This document shows, piece by piece, positions 42,377 to 51,583 of a stretch of DNA of 64,000 nt. The stretch comes from Acidimicrobiales bacterium (GTDB taxonomy: Bacteria; Actinomycetota; Acidimicrobiia; Acidimicrobiales; Iamiaceae), in contig DASZTW010000007.1 in the NCBI GenBank assembly GCA_035547835.1, forward strand, positions 1 to 64,000. The letters are read 5' to 3'. A program made the position numbers and the translations under genes. How positions within the stretch are numbered: position 1 is the stretch's first letter; each line of letters starts with the position of its first letter. The notes under the pieces are model-generated. The model made no database searches, was not told the origin of the DNA, and was given only the letters and a program-made list of their open reading frames with translations.

Positions 42377-45142
42377 GTGCCGGAGCCCGCGGATCCGTCG
42401 ACGTCGATCGCGACCAGCCCGTCGGGTGGCTACCCGGCGCACTGGGAAGCCGATGTCGTCTTGTCCGACGGCGGCACCATGCACGTCCGCCCGATCCGGC
42501 CAGACGACGGCGAGCGGCTCGAGGCGTTCCACGCCCGCCAGTCGCCCGAGAGCATCTACTTCCGCTACTTCAGCCCACGTCCGCGGCTGACGCCCCGCGA
42601 CATCGAGCGGCTCACGCACCTCGACTACGCCGACCGCATGGCGTTCGTCGGCCTCATCGGCGACGAGCTGGTGGGTATCGCCCGCTACGACCGGCTGCCC
42701 ACCCAGTCCGTGGCCGAGGTCGCCTTCTTCACCGACGACCGCCACGCCGGCCGCGGCATGGCCACCGTCCTGCTCGAGTACCTCGCGGCAGCGGCACGTG
42801 AGGTCGGCATCGCCGGGTTCACCGCCACCGTGTTGCCGAACAACCGCAAGATGCTCGGCGTCTTCCACCAAGTGGGTTTCGAGACCAAGAGCCGGTTCGC
42901 CGACGGCGTGATCGAAGTCGAGCTCGGCATCGAACCGACCCCCGAGGCACTGGCCAAGATCGAAGAGCGCGCCCGACTCGCATACGCGCGCTCGGTTCGG
43001 CGCATCTTGCGGCCGCACTCGATCGCGGTCGTGGGCGCGTCCCGGACGCCCGGCACGATCGGCAACGAGCTGGTGCGCCGCATCGTGCTCGGCGGATTCC
43101 ACGGCCCGGTGTATCCCGTGAACCCGCACGCGTCGTACGTGGCGAGCGTGCGTGCCCATCGCACGGTGAGCGACGTGCCCGACGAGGTCGACGTGGCCGT
43201 GATCTGCGTGCCGGCCGAGGCCGTGCTCGACGTGGTCCGTGACTGCGCCCGCAAGCGGGTGCAAGGCCTGGTGGTGATCAGCGCCGGCTTCGCCGAGACG
43301 GGCCCGGCCGGCGCGGACCTCGAGCGCCAGGTGGTCGAGCTCGCGCATCGTCACGGCATGCGTCTCGTGGGGCCGAACTCGATGGGATTCGTGAACACCG
43401 ACCCCGATGTGCAGCTCGGCGCCACATACCTCGGCCACCTTCCGAAGCGCGGCCGGATCGGGTTCTCCTCGCAGTCCGGCACCCTCGGCGCAGCGGTGCT
43501 CAGCCACCTCCGCCAACTCGACCTCGGCATCTCCACGTTCGTGTCGGTCGGCAACCGGCCCGACGTGTCGGGCAACGACCTCTTGCAGTACTGGGAAGAC
43601 GACCCCGAGACCGACCTCGTGCTGCTGTACCTCGAGAACTTCGGCAACCCGCGCAACTTCGCCCGCATCTGCCGCCGCATGTGCCGATCGAAGCCGGTGA
43701 TCGCCGTCAAGAGTGGCCGGGGGATGTCGCGCGGGCCCGGCGCGCGCGAGGCCGCAACCGACGACGACTGGCCCGCCGAGGCTTCCATCGACGCGATGCT
43801 GCGACAGACCGGCGTGATCCGGGTCGACACGTTGGAGCAGCTGTTCGACGTCACTCGAGTCCTCACGCATCAGCCGGTCCCCAACGGCCGACGGGTGGCG
43901 CTCATCTCCAACTCGTGGGGGCCGGCGGTCCTGGCGGCCGACGCGTGCGTGGGCGCGGGTCTGCAGCTCGCCGACCTGGCGCCCGAGACCAGCGCCCGGA
44001 TGCGAGCGCGGGTCGAGGGCTTGTCAGGCGGGCCGGCGAACCGCGCCGCGAACCCGGTCGACCTCGGCTACGCCGCCGGTCCGGACGACTTCCAGGCCGC
44101 GGTCGCCGCGGTGCTCGACGACCCGGGGGTCGACGCGGTGCTGGTGGTGCACGCACCCCCGGTGCCCGAGGGCAGCGAGGCGGTGCACGCGGCGTTGGCC
44201 GACGTGGCGGCGACCGGCGACATCCCGGTGGTTGCCACGTTCCTGGCGTTGGGGGAGCGCCTCGTCCAGCACCCGGTTCGCTGCCTCCCGGTGTTCGAGT
44301 TCCCCGAGGCCGCTGCGCAGGCGCTGGGGCGCGTCGCCGCCTATGGCCAGTGGCGGGCGCAGGACCCCGGCGCAGTGCCCGAGTACGACGACGTCGACCA
44401 CGATGCGGTGCAACGGCTGGTCGACCGCGCGTTGGCCGACGCCCCGGCGGGCGCCTGGCTCGACGCCGCGACGGCGCGGGCGGTGCTCGACGCGGCCGGT
44501 GTGGCGGGTGTGCGCCAGACCGCGGTGCGCGGCGCCGACGAGGCCGTGGCGGCGGCAGCCGAAGTCGGTTACCCGATCGCGTTGAAGGCCACGGGTCTGC
44601 CTCGCCTCGCGAAGACCGAGGCGGGTGGCGTGGCGATCGATGTGCACGACGATGACGAAGTGCGCCAGGCCTTCGGGCGGATGGTCGAACTGCTCGGCAC
44701 GGCCATGGAGCCGGCGCTCGTGCAGCAGATGGCCCCGCCGGGGGTCGACTGCCTGGTCGAGGTCCACCAGCACCCCTCGCTGGGCGCGGTCATCCGCTTC
44801 GGTCTCGGCGGGGTGAGCGCTCGCGGTCTCGACACGGCCATGCAGGTCCTGCCGCTCACCGACGCCGATGCCCGACGCCTGGTGGCCATGTCACCGGTCG
44901 CTGCGCTGATCGCCGAGCAAGGCCCGCAGGCCGCAGCGGCGATGGCCGAAGCGCTGCTGCGTGTCGCCGCCATCGCGCAGGAGCGGCCGGAGCTGGCCGT
45001 GATCCGCTGCAACCCGGTGATCGTGTCGGGCGAAGGAGCGTTCGTGACCGACGCCCGGGTGCGCGTGGCCCCTTGGCGGGTGCCGCGCGATCCGGTGAGC
45101 CCGTACCGGCGCCTCGAAGCCCAGCCACTACCCGAGACCTGA
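42377..45142 (+). CDS. GNAT acetyltransferase fused to NDP-forming acyl-CoA synthetase (Pat-like)
   Basis: 921 residues from GTG at 42377. Residues about 35-190 are a GNAT domain (VRPIRPDDGERLEAFHAR, VAFFTDDRHAGRGMATVLL is the acetyl-CoA loop). Residues about 215-350 are a CoA-binding Rossmann domain (SIAVVGASRTPGTIGNELVR), then a succinyl-CoA-ligase-like domain (FSSQSGTLGAA), and an ATP-grasp domain from about 690 (AEVGYPIALKATG, LAKTEAGGVAIDV). This layout marks protein lysine acetyltransferases that silence acetyl-CoA synthetase, but PatZ has the GNAT at the other end. Whether the synthetase half is active is unclear. It is divergent from the repeat protein. Confidence 0.87.
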   Translation: MPEPADPSTSIATSPSGGYPAHWEADVVLSDGGTMHVRPIRPDDGERLEAFHARQSPESIYFRYFSPRPRLTPRDIERLTHLDYADRMAFVGLIGDELVGIARYDRLPTQSVAEVAFFTDDRHAGRGMATVLLEYLAAAAREVGIAGFTATVLPNNRKMLGVFHQVGFETKSRFADGVIEVELGIEPTPEALAKIEERARLAYARSVRRILRPHSIAVVGASRTPGTIGNELVRRIVLGGFHGPVYPVNPHASYVASVRAHRTVSDVPDEVDVAVICVPAEAVLDVVRDCARKRVQGLVVISAGFAETGPAGADLERQVVELAHRHGMRLVGPNSMGFVNTDPDVQLGATYLGHLPKRGRIGFSSQSGTLGAAVLSHLRQLDLGISTFVSVGNRPDVSGNDLLQYWEDDPETDLVLLYLENFGNPRNFARICRRMCRSKPVIAVKSGRGMSRGPGAREAATDDDWPAEASIDAMLRQTGVIRVDTLEQLFDVTRVLTHQPVPNGRRVALISNSWGPAVLAADACVGAGLQLADLAPETSARMRARVEGLSGGPANRAANPVDLGYAAGPDDFQAAVAAVLDDPGVDAVLVVHAPPVPEGSEAVHAALADVAATGDIPVVATFLALGERLVQHPVRCLPVFEFPEAAAQALGRVAAYGQWRAQDPGAVPEYDDVDHDAVQRLVDRALADAPAGAWLDAATARAVLDAAGVAGVRQTAVRGADEAVAAAAEVGYPIALKATGLPRLAKTEAGGVAIDVHDDDEVRQAFGRMVELLGTAMEPALVQQMAPPGVDCLVEVHQHPSLGAVIRFGLGGVSARGLDTAMQVLPLTDADARRLVAMSPVAALIAEQGPQAAAAMAEALLRVAAIAQERPELAVIRCNPVIVSGEGAFVTDARVRVAPWRVPRDPVSPYRRLEAQPLPET

Positions 45143-45160
45143 TGGCCGGCGGCGTGCCGG

Positions 45161-46273
45161 CTACCGAGGCAGACCGAGCACCCGCTCACCCAAGATGTTG
45201 CGCAGGATCTGCGTCGTGCCGCCCATGATCGTGTAGGCGCTCGCATAGACGAGGTTGCGCGACACCCGCGCCGGCAACCCGGGCTCGGCGAGGGTCGCGG
45301 CAGGGCCGAGCACCCGCCCGCAGAACGTCGCCACTCGTTGCTCGTACTCGGTGCAGAAGGTCTTGGTCGCAGCCGAAAACGAGCGGGGTGCCTGACCGAC
45401 GACCTCGCGGTACACGAGCAGCCGACCGATCTGGTAGCCGGTCTCCAGCGCGGCGATCTCTTGGCGAACCAGCGGGTCGTCGCCGTCGGCCAGCGCCAGG
45501 CAGTCCAGATACAGCCGCCGGTTCGACACCAGCCGGTCGATGCCCCCGCGCTCGTGTTCCATCTGGCGCATCACTTGGCGGAAGCTGCCGTTCGGCTCGC
45601 CGATCAGGTGGTCGGCCGGCACGCGCACGTCGGTGTAGACCACCTCGCAGAAGTGGCGGTTGCCGGTGGCGTCGACGATCGGGCGCACTTCCACGCCGGG
45701 GCTGTGCAGGTCGACCACGAACTCCGACAGCCCCTGGTGGGGCGGTGCATCGGGATCGGTTCGGCAGATGAGGTAGCAGTAGTCGGCCAGCGCGGCGCCG
45801 CTGGTCCACACTTTGGCGCCGTTCACCACCCAGGTGTCGCCGTCGCGCACCGCTCGGGTGCGCAGCGACGCGACATCGGATCCCGCGTCGGGCTCGCTCA
45901 TGCCGATCGCCCACATGTCGGTGCCGGCGAGGATCCCCGGCAGCCATCGCTGCTGCTGCTCGTCGGTGCCGAACTGCAACAACGTGGGGCCGATCTGGCG
46001 ATCGGCGAACCACGCCGCGGCCACCGGAGCGCCTTCGCCGATGAGCGCTTCGAAGATCAGCGCCCGCTCGATCGGCGGCCGCCCACCCCCGCCGGCCGAG
46101 GTGGGCCACGTCAGCCCGAGCCAACGGCGTGCGGCGAGCTGGCGAGCGAACTCCTCGTCGTGGCCGACCATCCAGGCGTCTTCGCGCATGTCGAGGCGCG
46201 CGCCGACTTCGCGGCCCAACGCGGTGGCCTCGGCTTGCAGATCAGCCAACGCGGGGTCGACGGCGAAGTCCAT
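45161..46273 (-). CDS. Acyl-CoA dehydrogenase lacking the usual catalytic glutamate
   Basis: 370 residues from ATG at 46273. The FAD signature IGMSEPDAGSDVASLRT and RQMEHERGG are typical of actinobacterial FadE proteins for branched or steroid side chains. At the end, where most enzymes read YEGT or GEGT, it reads IMGGTTQILRNIL, so the glutamate is a glycine. In heteromeric FadE pairs one subunit is like this; no partner adjoins, so it may pair with the ACAD at 4217 or use another base. It is convergent with the gene ending at 45142; a small GCCGG hairpin lies between. Confidence 0.87.
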   Translation of the reverse strand: MDFAVDPALADLQAEATALGREVGARLDMREDAWMVGHDEEFARQLAARRWLGLTWPTSAGGGGRPPIERALIFEALIGEGAPVAAAWFADRQIGPTLLQFGTDEQQQRWLPGILAGTDMWAIGMSEPDAGSDVASLRTRAVRDGDTWVVNGAKVWTSGAALADYCYLICRTDPDAPPHQGLSEFVVDLHSPGVEVRPIVDATGNRHFCEVVYTDVRVPADHLIGEPNGSFRQVMRQMEHERGGIDRLVSNRRLYLDCLALADGDDPLVRQEIAALETGYQIGRLLVYREVVGQAPRSFSAATKTFCTEYEQRVATFCGRVLGPAATLAEPGLPARVSRNLVYASAYTIMGGTTQILRNILGERVLGLPR

Positions 46274-46334
46274 CGCTCCTTCTTAGTCGCCGCCCGGTTG
46301 GCGTCCCGACACGGCATCTCCGAAACTGCAGCAC

Positions 46335-47162
46335 GTGGACTTCGCGTCGATCATGAACCTCGAACCGCACGGCCCGGACACGTATGTCGGTGTCGGGCCG
46401 CAGTACCCGTGGGGCGGGCTGTACGGCGGCCAGATCGTGTCGCAGGCCCTGCGTGCCGCCACGCTCGCCGTCGAGCCCGAGTTCGAGGTGCACTCGCTGC
46501 ACGCTTACTTCATCCGCCGAGGCGACCACGACGAGCCCACCCGGTTCGAGGTCGAGCGGGTGCGCAACGGCCGGTCGTTCGTGACGCGGCGCGTGGTCGC
46601 CCGCCAGGCCGTGGGTGCGATCTTGTCGATGTCGGCCTCGTTCCAACGGCCCGAGCCGGGTGCCGAGGTGCAGACGGCCGTGCTGCCCGACGTGCCCTTG
46701 CCCGACCAGCTCGACGACAGCGAGAGCTGGAGCACGATGTTCAGCCGCCGGTTCGTCACGCGCTCCACGTGGTCGGGGGAGGCCGAGTCCGAGGCAGGGC
46801 GGCGGCTCGGCCCGGGACGGGCGGCGGCATGGTTGCGCAACACCGAGCCCGTTGCGGACGAACCCGGCCTGCAGTCATGCGCCCTTGCCTACTTGTCCGA
46901 CGACATCCCCACCGACGCGGTGGTCGCGCAACACCCGGACCGGCTGAAGGGCGAGGAGCACGACTGGTGGAGCGCCAGCCTCGACCACGCGATCTGGTTC
47001 CACCGACCGTTGCGCGCCGACGAATGGCATCTCTACGACTTCACCTGTCACGGGCTGCTCAGCTCGCGGGGGCTGGCCGTCGGCCACGTGTTCACCCTCG
47101 GCGGGTCGCACGTGGCGACGATCGCTCAAGAAGTGCTGCTCCGCCGGCCACCGAAGGCCTGA
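46335..47162 (+). CDS. Acyl-CoA thioesterase II (TesB family)
   Basis: 275 residues from GTG at 46335. It has two hot-dog domains: GGLYGGQIVSQALRAATLAV opens the first, SLHAYFIRRGDHDEPTRF is the strand typical of TesB, and the second contains SLDHAIWFHRPLRADEWHLYD with the conserved D-H-A substrate-site segment. It hydrolyses acyl-CoA to free acid and CoA, relieving CoA shortage during degradation. It is divergent from the dehydrogenase at 46273 and 10 bp ahead of the quinone oxidoreductase. Confidence 0.9.
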   Translation: MDFASIMNLEPHGPDTYVGVGPQYPWGGLYGGQIVSQALRAATLAVEPEFEVHSLHAYFIRRGDHDEPTRFEVERVRNGRSFVTRRVVARQAVGAILSMSASFQRPEPGAEVQTAVLPDVPLPDQLDDSESWSTMFSRRFVTRSTWSGEAESEAGRRLGPGRAAAWLRNTEPVADEPGLQSCALAYLSDDIPTDAVVAQHPDRLKGEEHDWWSASLDHAIWFHRPLRADEWHLYDFTCHGLLSSRGLAVGHVFTLGGSHVATIAQEVLLRRPPKA

Positions 47163-47172
47163 GGCGGCTGCT

Positions 47173-48195
47173 GTGCGTGCGATCGTGCTGAACGGCGTGG
47201 GCGGGACCGATGTGTTGGAGTTGGCCGACGTCGCCGACCCCGAGCCTGGCCCCGAGGAGATCCTCGTCGACGTGGTGGCCACCGCGTTGAACCGGGCCGA
47301 CCTCATCCAACGCCGCGGGTTCTATCCCGACCCCGACCGCCAACGGCTGCTGGCAGCGCTCGAGCGAACCCCAGGTGTCGCGCCGCCGCCGGAGATCCTC
47401 GGCATGGAGTTCGCCGGCCGGGTCGCCGCCCTCGGCCGGCGTGCCACCGCGTGGCAGGTGGGCGACGAGGTCATGGGCATCGTGGCCGGCGGCGCGTACG
47501 CCGAGCGGCTGTGCGTCCACGAGCGCCAGGCGATCGCCGTGCCAGCCGGCGTCGCAGTTGCCGACGCGGCCGCGATCCCCGAGGTGTTCATCACGGCGTT
47601 CGACGCGCTGGTGCTCCAAGGCGGCCTCGGTTCGGGCGGTTGGGCGTTGGTGCACGCGGGTGCGTCCGGCGTCGGCACCGCGGCGATCCAGATCGCCGGA
47701 GCGGTGGGCGCGCGCGTGGCGGTCACCACTTCGACGGGAAAGGTCGACGCGTGCAGGTCGCTCGGGGCCGACCTCGTGGTCGACTACAAGGTCGACGACT
47801 TCGTGGCAGCGGTCGCCACGGCGGTGCCCGGCGGCGTCGACGTGGTCCTCGACGTGATCGGTGGCGACTACCTCGACCGCAACCTCGACGTGATCCGCGT
47901 GGGTGCCACGATCGTGCAGGTCGGCGTCATGGGCGGTGGTCGCACCGAGGTGACACTGGGCAAGTTCCTCCCCAAGCGCGCCCATCTGGTGGGAACCGTG
48001 CTGCGGGGCCGCCCGCTCGAGGAGAAGATCGCGGTCTCGCAGCGGTTCGCCGCCGCCATGGGCCCCCGGTTCGCGGACGGCACGCTGCGCCCGGTGATCG
48101 ATCAGCGGTTCGCACTTGAACAGGTCGCGGCCGCGCATGAGCGGATGGAAGCCAACGAGAACGTCGGCAAGTTGGTGCTCGACATCCAGCCGTGA
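47173..48195 (+). CDS. NADPH:quinone oxidoreductase (zinc-free MDR)
   Basis: 340 residues from GTG at 47173. It lacks zinc cysteines and has the quinone-reductase marks NRADLIQRRGFYPDP, GMEFAGRVAALG, the nucleotide loop HAGASGVGTAAIQIA and GGDYLDRNL. Members reduce quinones or alpha,beta-unsaturated carbonyls with NADPH. It probably shares a transcript with the thioesterase. Confidence 0.88.
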   Translation: MRAIVLNGVGGTDVLELADVADPEPGPEEILVDVVATALNRADLIQRRGFYPDPDRQRLLAALERTPGVAPPPEILGMEFAGRVAALGRRATAWQVGDEVMGIVAGGAYAERLCVHERQAIAVPAGVAVADAAAIPEVFITAFDALVLQGGLGSGGWALVHAGASGVGTAAIQIAGAVGARVAVTTSTGKVDACRSLGADLVVDYKVDDFVAAVATAVPGGVDVVLDVIGGDYLDRNLDVIRVGATIVQVGVMGGGRTEVTLGKFLPKRAHLVGTVLRGRPLEEKIAVSQRFAAAMGPRFADGTLRPVIDQRFALEQVAAAHERMEANENVGKLVLDIQP

Positions 48196-48231
48196 GCCAG
48201 CGGGTTGCGCGGGTCGCAGCGGGGCCGGACG

Positions 48232-49023
48232 TCAGCCGGTCGGGGTGAGTGCGACCGTGGGCAGTGGCTGCGTACGGCCCCGGCGGCGACCGTAGAGCCA
48301 GATACCGAGGCCGCACAGCACGCCGAACAACATGCCGCCCACGTGGGCCTGCCACGCGACGGTGTCGTCGCCGTAGAAGAACTGCGACGCGAAGAACAAG
48401 CCCAGCACCGCCCACGCAGGGACGTACGCGACTTGGGCGCCGGGCGTCTGCAGCACGCTCAGCAGTCGCCGTCGTGGTTGGAGCACCACGGCTACGCCCA
48501 TGATCGCCGCGATGGCGCCGGACGCGCCGAGCCCGGGTCCGGTCGAGTGGTAGTGCGCGTAGCAGAACGTGAACGTGGCGATCATGCCGCCAACGAGGTA
48601 GATGGCCAGGAAGGCGAGCGGTCCGAGTCGGTCTTCGATCAACCGTCCGAAGATCCACAGGTAGAGCATGTTGCCGGCGATGTGCAGCAGGTTCGCGTGG
48701 AGCCACATCGAGAAGAAGACCGACAGCCAGACGTTCTTGCCGTGCTCGTCGGCGTAGAAGGGGAGCGTGCCGTCGCACTCTTTGGCGCCTTGTTCCACGG
48801 TCTCGCCCGAGGTGACCTCGCACGGGATCGCCGTCCACCGGTAGACGAACCGGTTGGCCTCGAGCACCGCGGTGCGGTCACCGCTACGCGTCGTGTCGAG
48901 GGTTGGCCGCTGGAAGGCGGACGACTGCAGCACCAGGAACACGAAGATGCAGATGCCGATCAGACACGCGGTCACGATCGGGAACCTGCGCGTCGGCGCG
49001 GGGTCGAGGAACGGCGTGGCCAT
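48232..49023 (-). CDS. Rhomboid-family intramembrane serine protease
   Basis: 263 residues from ATG at 49023. Six to seven hydrophobic helices are visible. The conserved HANLLHIAGN of helix 2, nucleophile GASGAIAA in helix 4 and the dyad histidine in AWQAHVGGM are all intact. A soluble loop of about 60 residues with two cysteines (IPCEVTS, AKECDG) lies between the first helix and the core, probably outside. It cleaves substrates inside the membrane. The RDD protein gene lies 3 bp upstream on the same strand. Confidence 0.9.
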   Translation of the reverse strand: MATPFLDPAPTRRFPIVTACLIGICIFVFLVLQSSAFQRPTLDTTRSGDRTAVLEANRFVYRWTAIPCEVTSGETVEQGAKECDGTLPFYADEHGKNVWLSVFFSMWLHANLLHIAGNMLYLWIFGRLIEDRLGPLAFLAIYLVGGMIATFTFCYAHYHSTGPGLGASGAIAAIMGVAVVLQPRRRLLSVLQTPGAQVAYVPAWAVLGLFFASQFFYGDDTVAWQAHVGGMLFGVLCGLGIWLYGRRRGRTQPLPTVALTPTG

Positions 49024-49026
49024 GGC

Positions 49027-50151
49027 TCAGAAGCGCTCGACGGGCGCCGTGGGTGGGACGGGGAGCCGACTCACCCGGTCACTCAGCGCGGGGTGGGCGA
49101 CCACCACGGTGCGGCCGGCGAGGTCGTGCGGGCCGCGTTGCTCGTCGGCCACCTTGGTCCACAGCGCCAGCACCGGCAGGAAGGGCGTGAACATGCCGAG
49201 GCCGAGCACGAACGCTCGCAACGTGGACCGCCACCACCCCGGCGGCCGTCCGGTGCGGCGATCGACGATCACGAGACCCAAGGCGGTGTGGCCCGAGGTC
49301 GTGCCCGAGCGGTGCACGCGAATGGTCTCGTCAACCGTGAAGACGACGATCCATGCCAGGGTCAGCCAGACGAACGCGGCCAACGTCTGCCAGATCGTGA
49401 CGAACAGCAGCGCCGAGCCGACCAGGTAGGCGAGCAGGAAGGGTGCGTGCTCGAGGCGTTGCGCGCGGGCCCGACGTCGCTCGGCGAAGGTCGCCAGCAA
49501 GCCGAGGTCGATCCACGTGCGGGCATGGCGCAGGTCGATCCACTGGTCGAGGTCGTCTTGGGTGACGATCCGAGGCCGGCGCTTGGCCTCCACCACGTAC
49601 GTGCGCGCGGCACGGTCGTGGCCGCCGCGGTAATGCAGCGACGAGCTGGTCGACACGAGCAGGTACACGCCGAGGAGGATCCCCGGACCGGCGCCCGCGA
49701 AGAATCCGAGTGCGACGCTCGCCACGGCCGCACCACGCCGGGCCGCAGCGGACCAGGTGATCGGTCCGGTGCGGCCGACCGGTACGACCTCGAGACCGAC
49801 CAGGCGCTTGCCGAGGGTGGCGCCGCCGGCCGCGACGCAGATCGTCTCGTACGCGAACACGAGAGCGAACGCGATCACGCCCGACAGCAGGGGGCGCCCG
49901 GCCGGCCCGTTCACGGCGACGATGATCGTGGCGGTACCTTCGAGCACCAGGTCGATCGCCCGCGCGCCGATGCGCTGGCGGATGTTGGCTTCAGGGCCGG
50001 TCGGCAGGCTGGCGATCAGCGCGGCGCGGGGGTCGTGAAAGACGTTCGAGCCCCAACCGTTCGAACCCCAGCCGTTGCCGCCCCACCCGCGCGCCCCGGG
50101 GGGCGCCACACCAGCGGGCGACCCGGCAGGTCCCCAGCCACCACTCGCCAA
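49027..50151 (-). CDS. RDD-family membrane protein with two RDD domains
   Basis: 374 residues from TTG at 50151. The N-terminus has Gly/Trp/Asn repeats (GWGGNGWGSNGWGSN). Residues about 55-185 form one RDD-type unit (RIGARAIDLVLEGT, GATLGKRLVGLEVV), and about 205-345 a second, more divergent one (RTWIDLGLLATFAE, SGHTALGLVIVDR). RDD proteins are small membrane proteins with transport or unknown functions. The pairing with a rhomboid protease may mean that they work together, but that is inferred only from adjacency. Confidence 0.8.
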   Translation of the reverse strand: MASGGWGPAGSPAGVAPPGARGWGGNGWGSNGWGSNVFHDPRAALIASLPTGPEANIRQRIGARAIDLVLEGTATIIVAVNGPAGRPLLSGVIAFALVFAYETICVAAGGATLGKRLVGLEVVPVGRTGPITWSAAARRGAAVASVALGFFAGAGPGILLGVYLLVSTSSSLHYRGGHDRAARTYVVEAKRRPRIVTQDDLDQWIDLRHARTWIDLGLLATFAERRRARAQRLEHAPFLLAYLVGSALLFVTIWQTLAAFVWLTLAWIVVFTVDETIRVHRSGTTSGHTALGLVIVDRRTGRPPGWWRSTLRAFVLGLGMFTPFLPVLALWTKVADEQRGPHDLAGRTVVVAHPALSDRVSRLPVPPTAPVERF

Positions 50152-50184
50152 GGTCGGGCCCCCTGGTTCGGTCGCGGTTGCCGC

Positions 50185-51453
50185 TCAGCGGGCGCTGATC
50201 GGCGTGTACGGGCGCTCGCCCTGCCCGACGTACAGCTGCCGGGGTCGGGCGATCTTCTGGTCCTGCTCCAGCAGCTCTTTCCAGTGCGCCAACCAGCCCG
50301 ACACCCGCGGGATGGCGAACAGCACCGTGAACATCTCCATCGGGAAGCCCATCGCCTGGTAGATGAGCCCCGAGTAGAAGTCGACGTTCGGATACAGCTT
50401 CCGGCTGACGAAGTATTCGTCGCTCAGCGCGGTCTCCTCGAGCTTCAAGGCGATGTCGAGCAGCGGGTTCTTCCCGGTGACTTCGAACACCTGGTAGGCG
50501 ATGTCCTTGATGATCTTCGCCCGGGGGTCGTAGTTCTTGTACACGCGGTGGCCGAAGCCCTGGAGGCGACCGTTGCCGGCCTTCACGCCGTCGATGAACG
50601 CGGGGACCGCGTCGAGTGAGCCGATGTCGCCGAGCATGCGGATGACCGCTTCGTTGGCGCCGCCGTGGCGGGGTCCGTACAGCGCGGCTGCGGCGCCGGC
50701 GGCCGACACGTAGGGGTCGGCGTGGGAGGAGCCGATGACGCGCATGGCGGCGGTGCCGCAGTTCTGCTCGTGGTCGGCATGGAGGATGAACAACACGTCG
50801 AGCGCCCGCGACAGGACTGGGTCCGCTTCGTAGTGGGGCTCGGCGACCTTCCACATCATGGACAGGAAGTTCGTGGCGAACGGCAGCGTGTTGTCGGGGT
50901 AGACGAACGGCTGGCCGACGCTGAAGCGGTGCGCGCCGGCGGCGATCGTGGGGAGCTTGGCGATCAGCCGGACGATCTGCTTGTCACGAACGTCCTCGTC
51001 GAAGATCTGCTTGGCTTCGGGATAGAACGTCGACAGCGCGGCCAGTGCCGACACCAACATCCCCATGGGGTGGGCGTCGTGATGGAAGCCCTCCATGAAG
51101 CGCTTGCGCACGTTCTCGTGGATGAACGTGTGGTACGTGATGTCGTGCACCCACTGCTCGTAGGCCTGCTCGGTGGGAAGCTCGCCGTGCACGAGGAGGT
51201 AGGCGACCTCGAGATACGTCGACTGCTCGGCGAGCTGTTCGATCGGGTAGCCGCGGTAGCGCAAGATGCCGTTGTCACCGTCGATCTCGGTGATCGAGCT
51301 GCTCGTACACGCCGTCTGCGTGAAGCCGGGGTCGTAGAACCAGGTGTTGCCGACGAGCTTGCGCACCGCGGCGGCGTCGATCCCACCGTTCTCGATGGGC
51401 ACTTCGATCGTCTCGCCTGTGCGGTTGTCGGTGATGGTTACGCTCTCGGCCAA
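50185..51453 (-). CDS. gltA: Citrate synthase (type I)
   Basis: 422 residues from TTG at 51453, preceded by GGGAGCAACG. Key residues sit in LHADHEQNCGTAAMR (substrate histidine), GFGHRVYKNYDPRAK (catalytic histidine) and the aspartate in the KLEETALSDEYF region; GPRHGGANEAV is conserved. It joins acetyl-CoA and oxaloacetate, the entry to the TCA cycle, and would take up acetyl-CoA from the beta-oxidation pathways. Its N-terminal VTITDNRTGETIEVPI strand is normal for hexameric bacterial enzymes. Confidence 0.95.
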   Translation of the reverse strand: MAESVTITDNRTGETIEVPIENGGIDAAAVRKLVGNTWFYDPGFTQTACTSSSITEIDGDNGILRYRGYPIEQLAEQSTYLEVAYLLVHGELPTEQAYEQWVHDITYHTFIHENVRKRFMEGFHHDAHPMGMLVSALAALSTFYPEAKQIFDEDVRDKQIVRLIAKLPTIAAGAHRFSVGQPFVYPDNTLPFATNFLSMMWKVAEPHYEADPVLSRALDVLFILHADHEQNCGTAAMRVIGSSHADPYVSAAGAAAALYGPRHGGANEAVIRMLGDIGSLDAVPAFIDGVKAGNGRLQGFGHRVYKNYDPRAKIIKDIAYQVFEVTGKNPLLDIALKLEETALSDEYFVSRKLYPNVDFYSGLIYQAMGFPMEMFTVLFAIPRVSGWLAHWKELLEQDQKIARPRQLYVGQGERPYTPISAR

Positions 51454-51583
51454 CGTTGCTCCCGTAGCCCTCGTGTGTCGGTGATGTACCCGCAACCGTG
51501 GCGGTCAGGGGCAAGACGTGCAAGCCGAGCGTACCGGTACGAGCCGTTCGTCGGGAACGGTGGCGGTGTGCCCGCGCTCCGCG

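Noticed and set aside
48205-50619. An 804-codon plus-strand frame
   Set aside because: It lies opposite the rhomboid, RDD and citrate synthase genes, whose motifs are intact.
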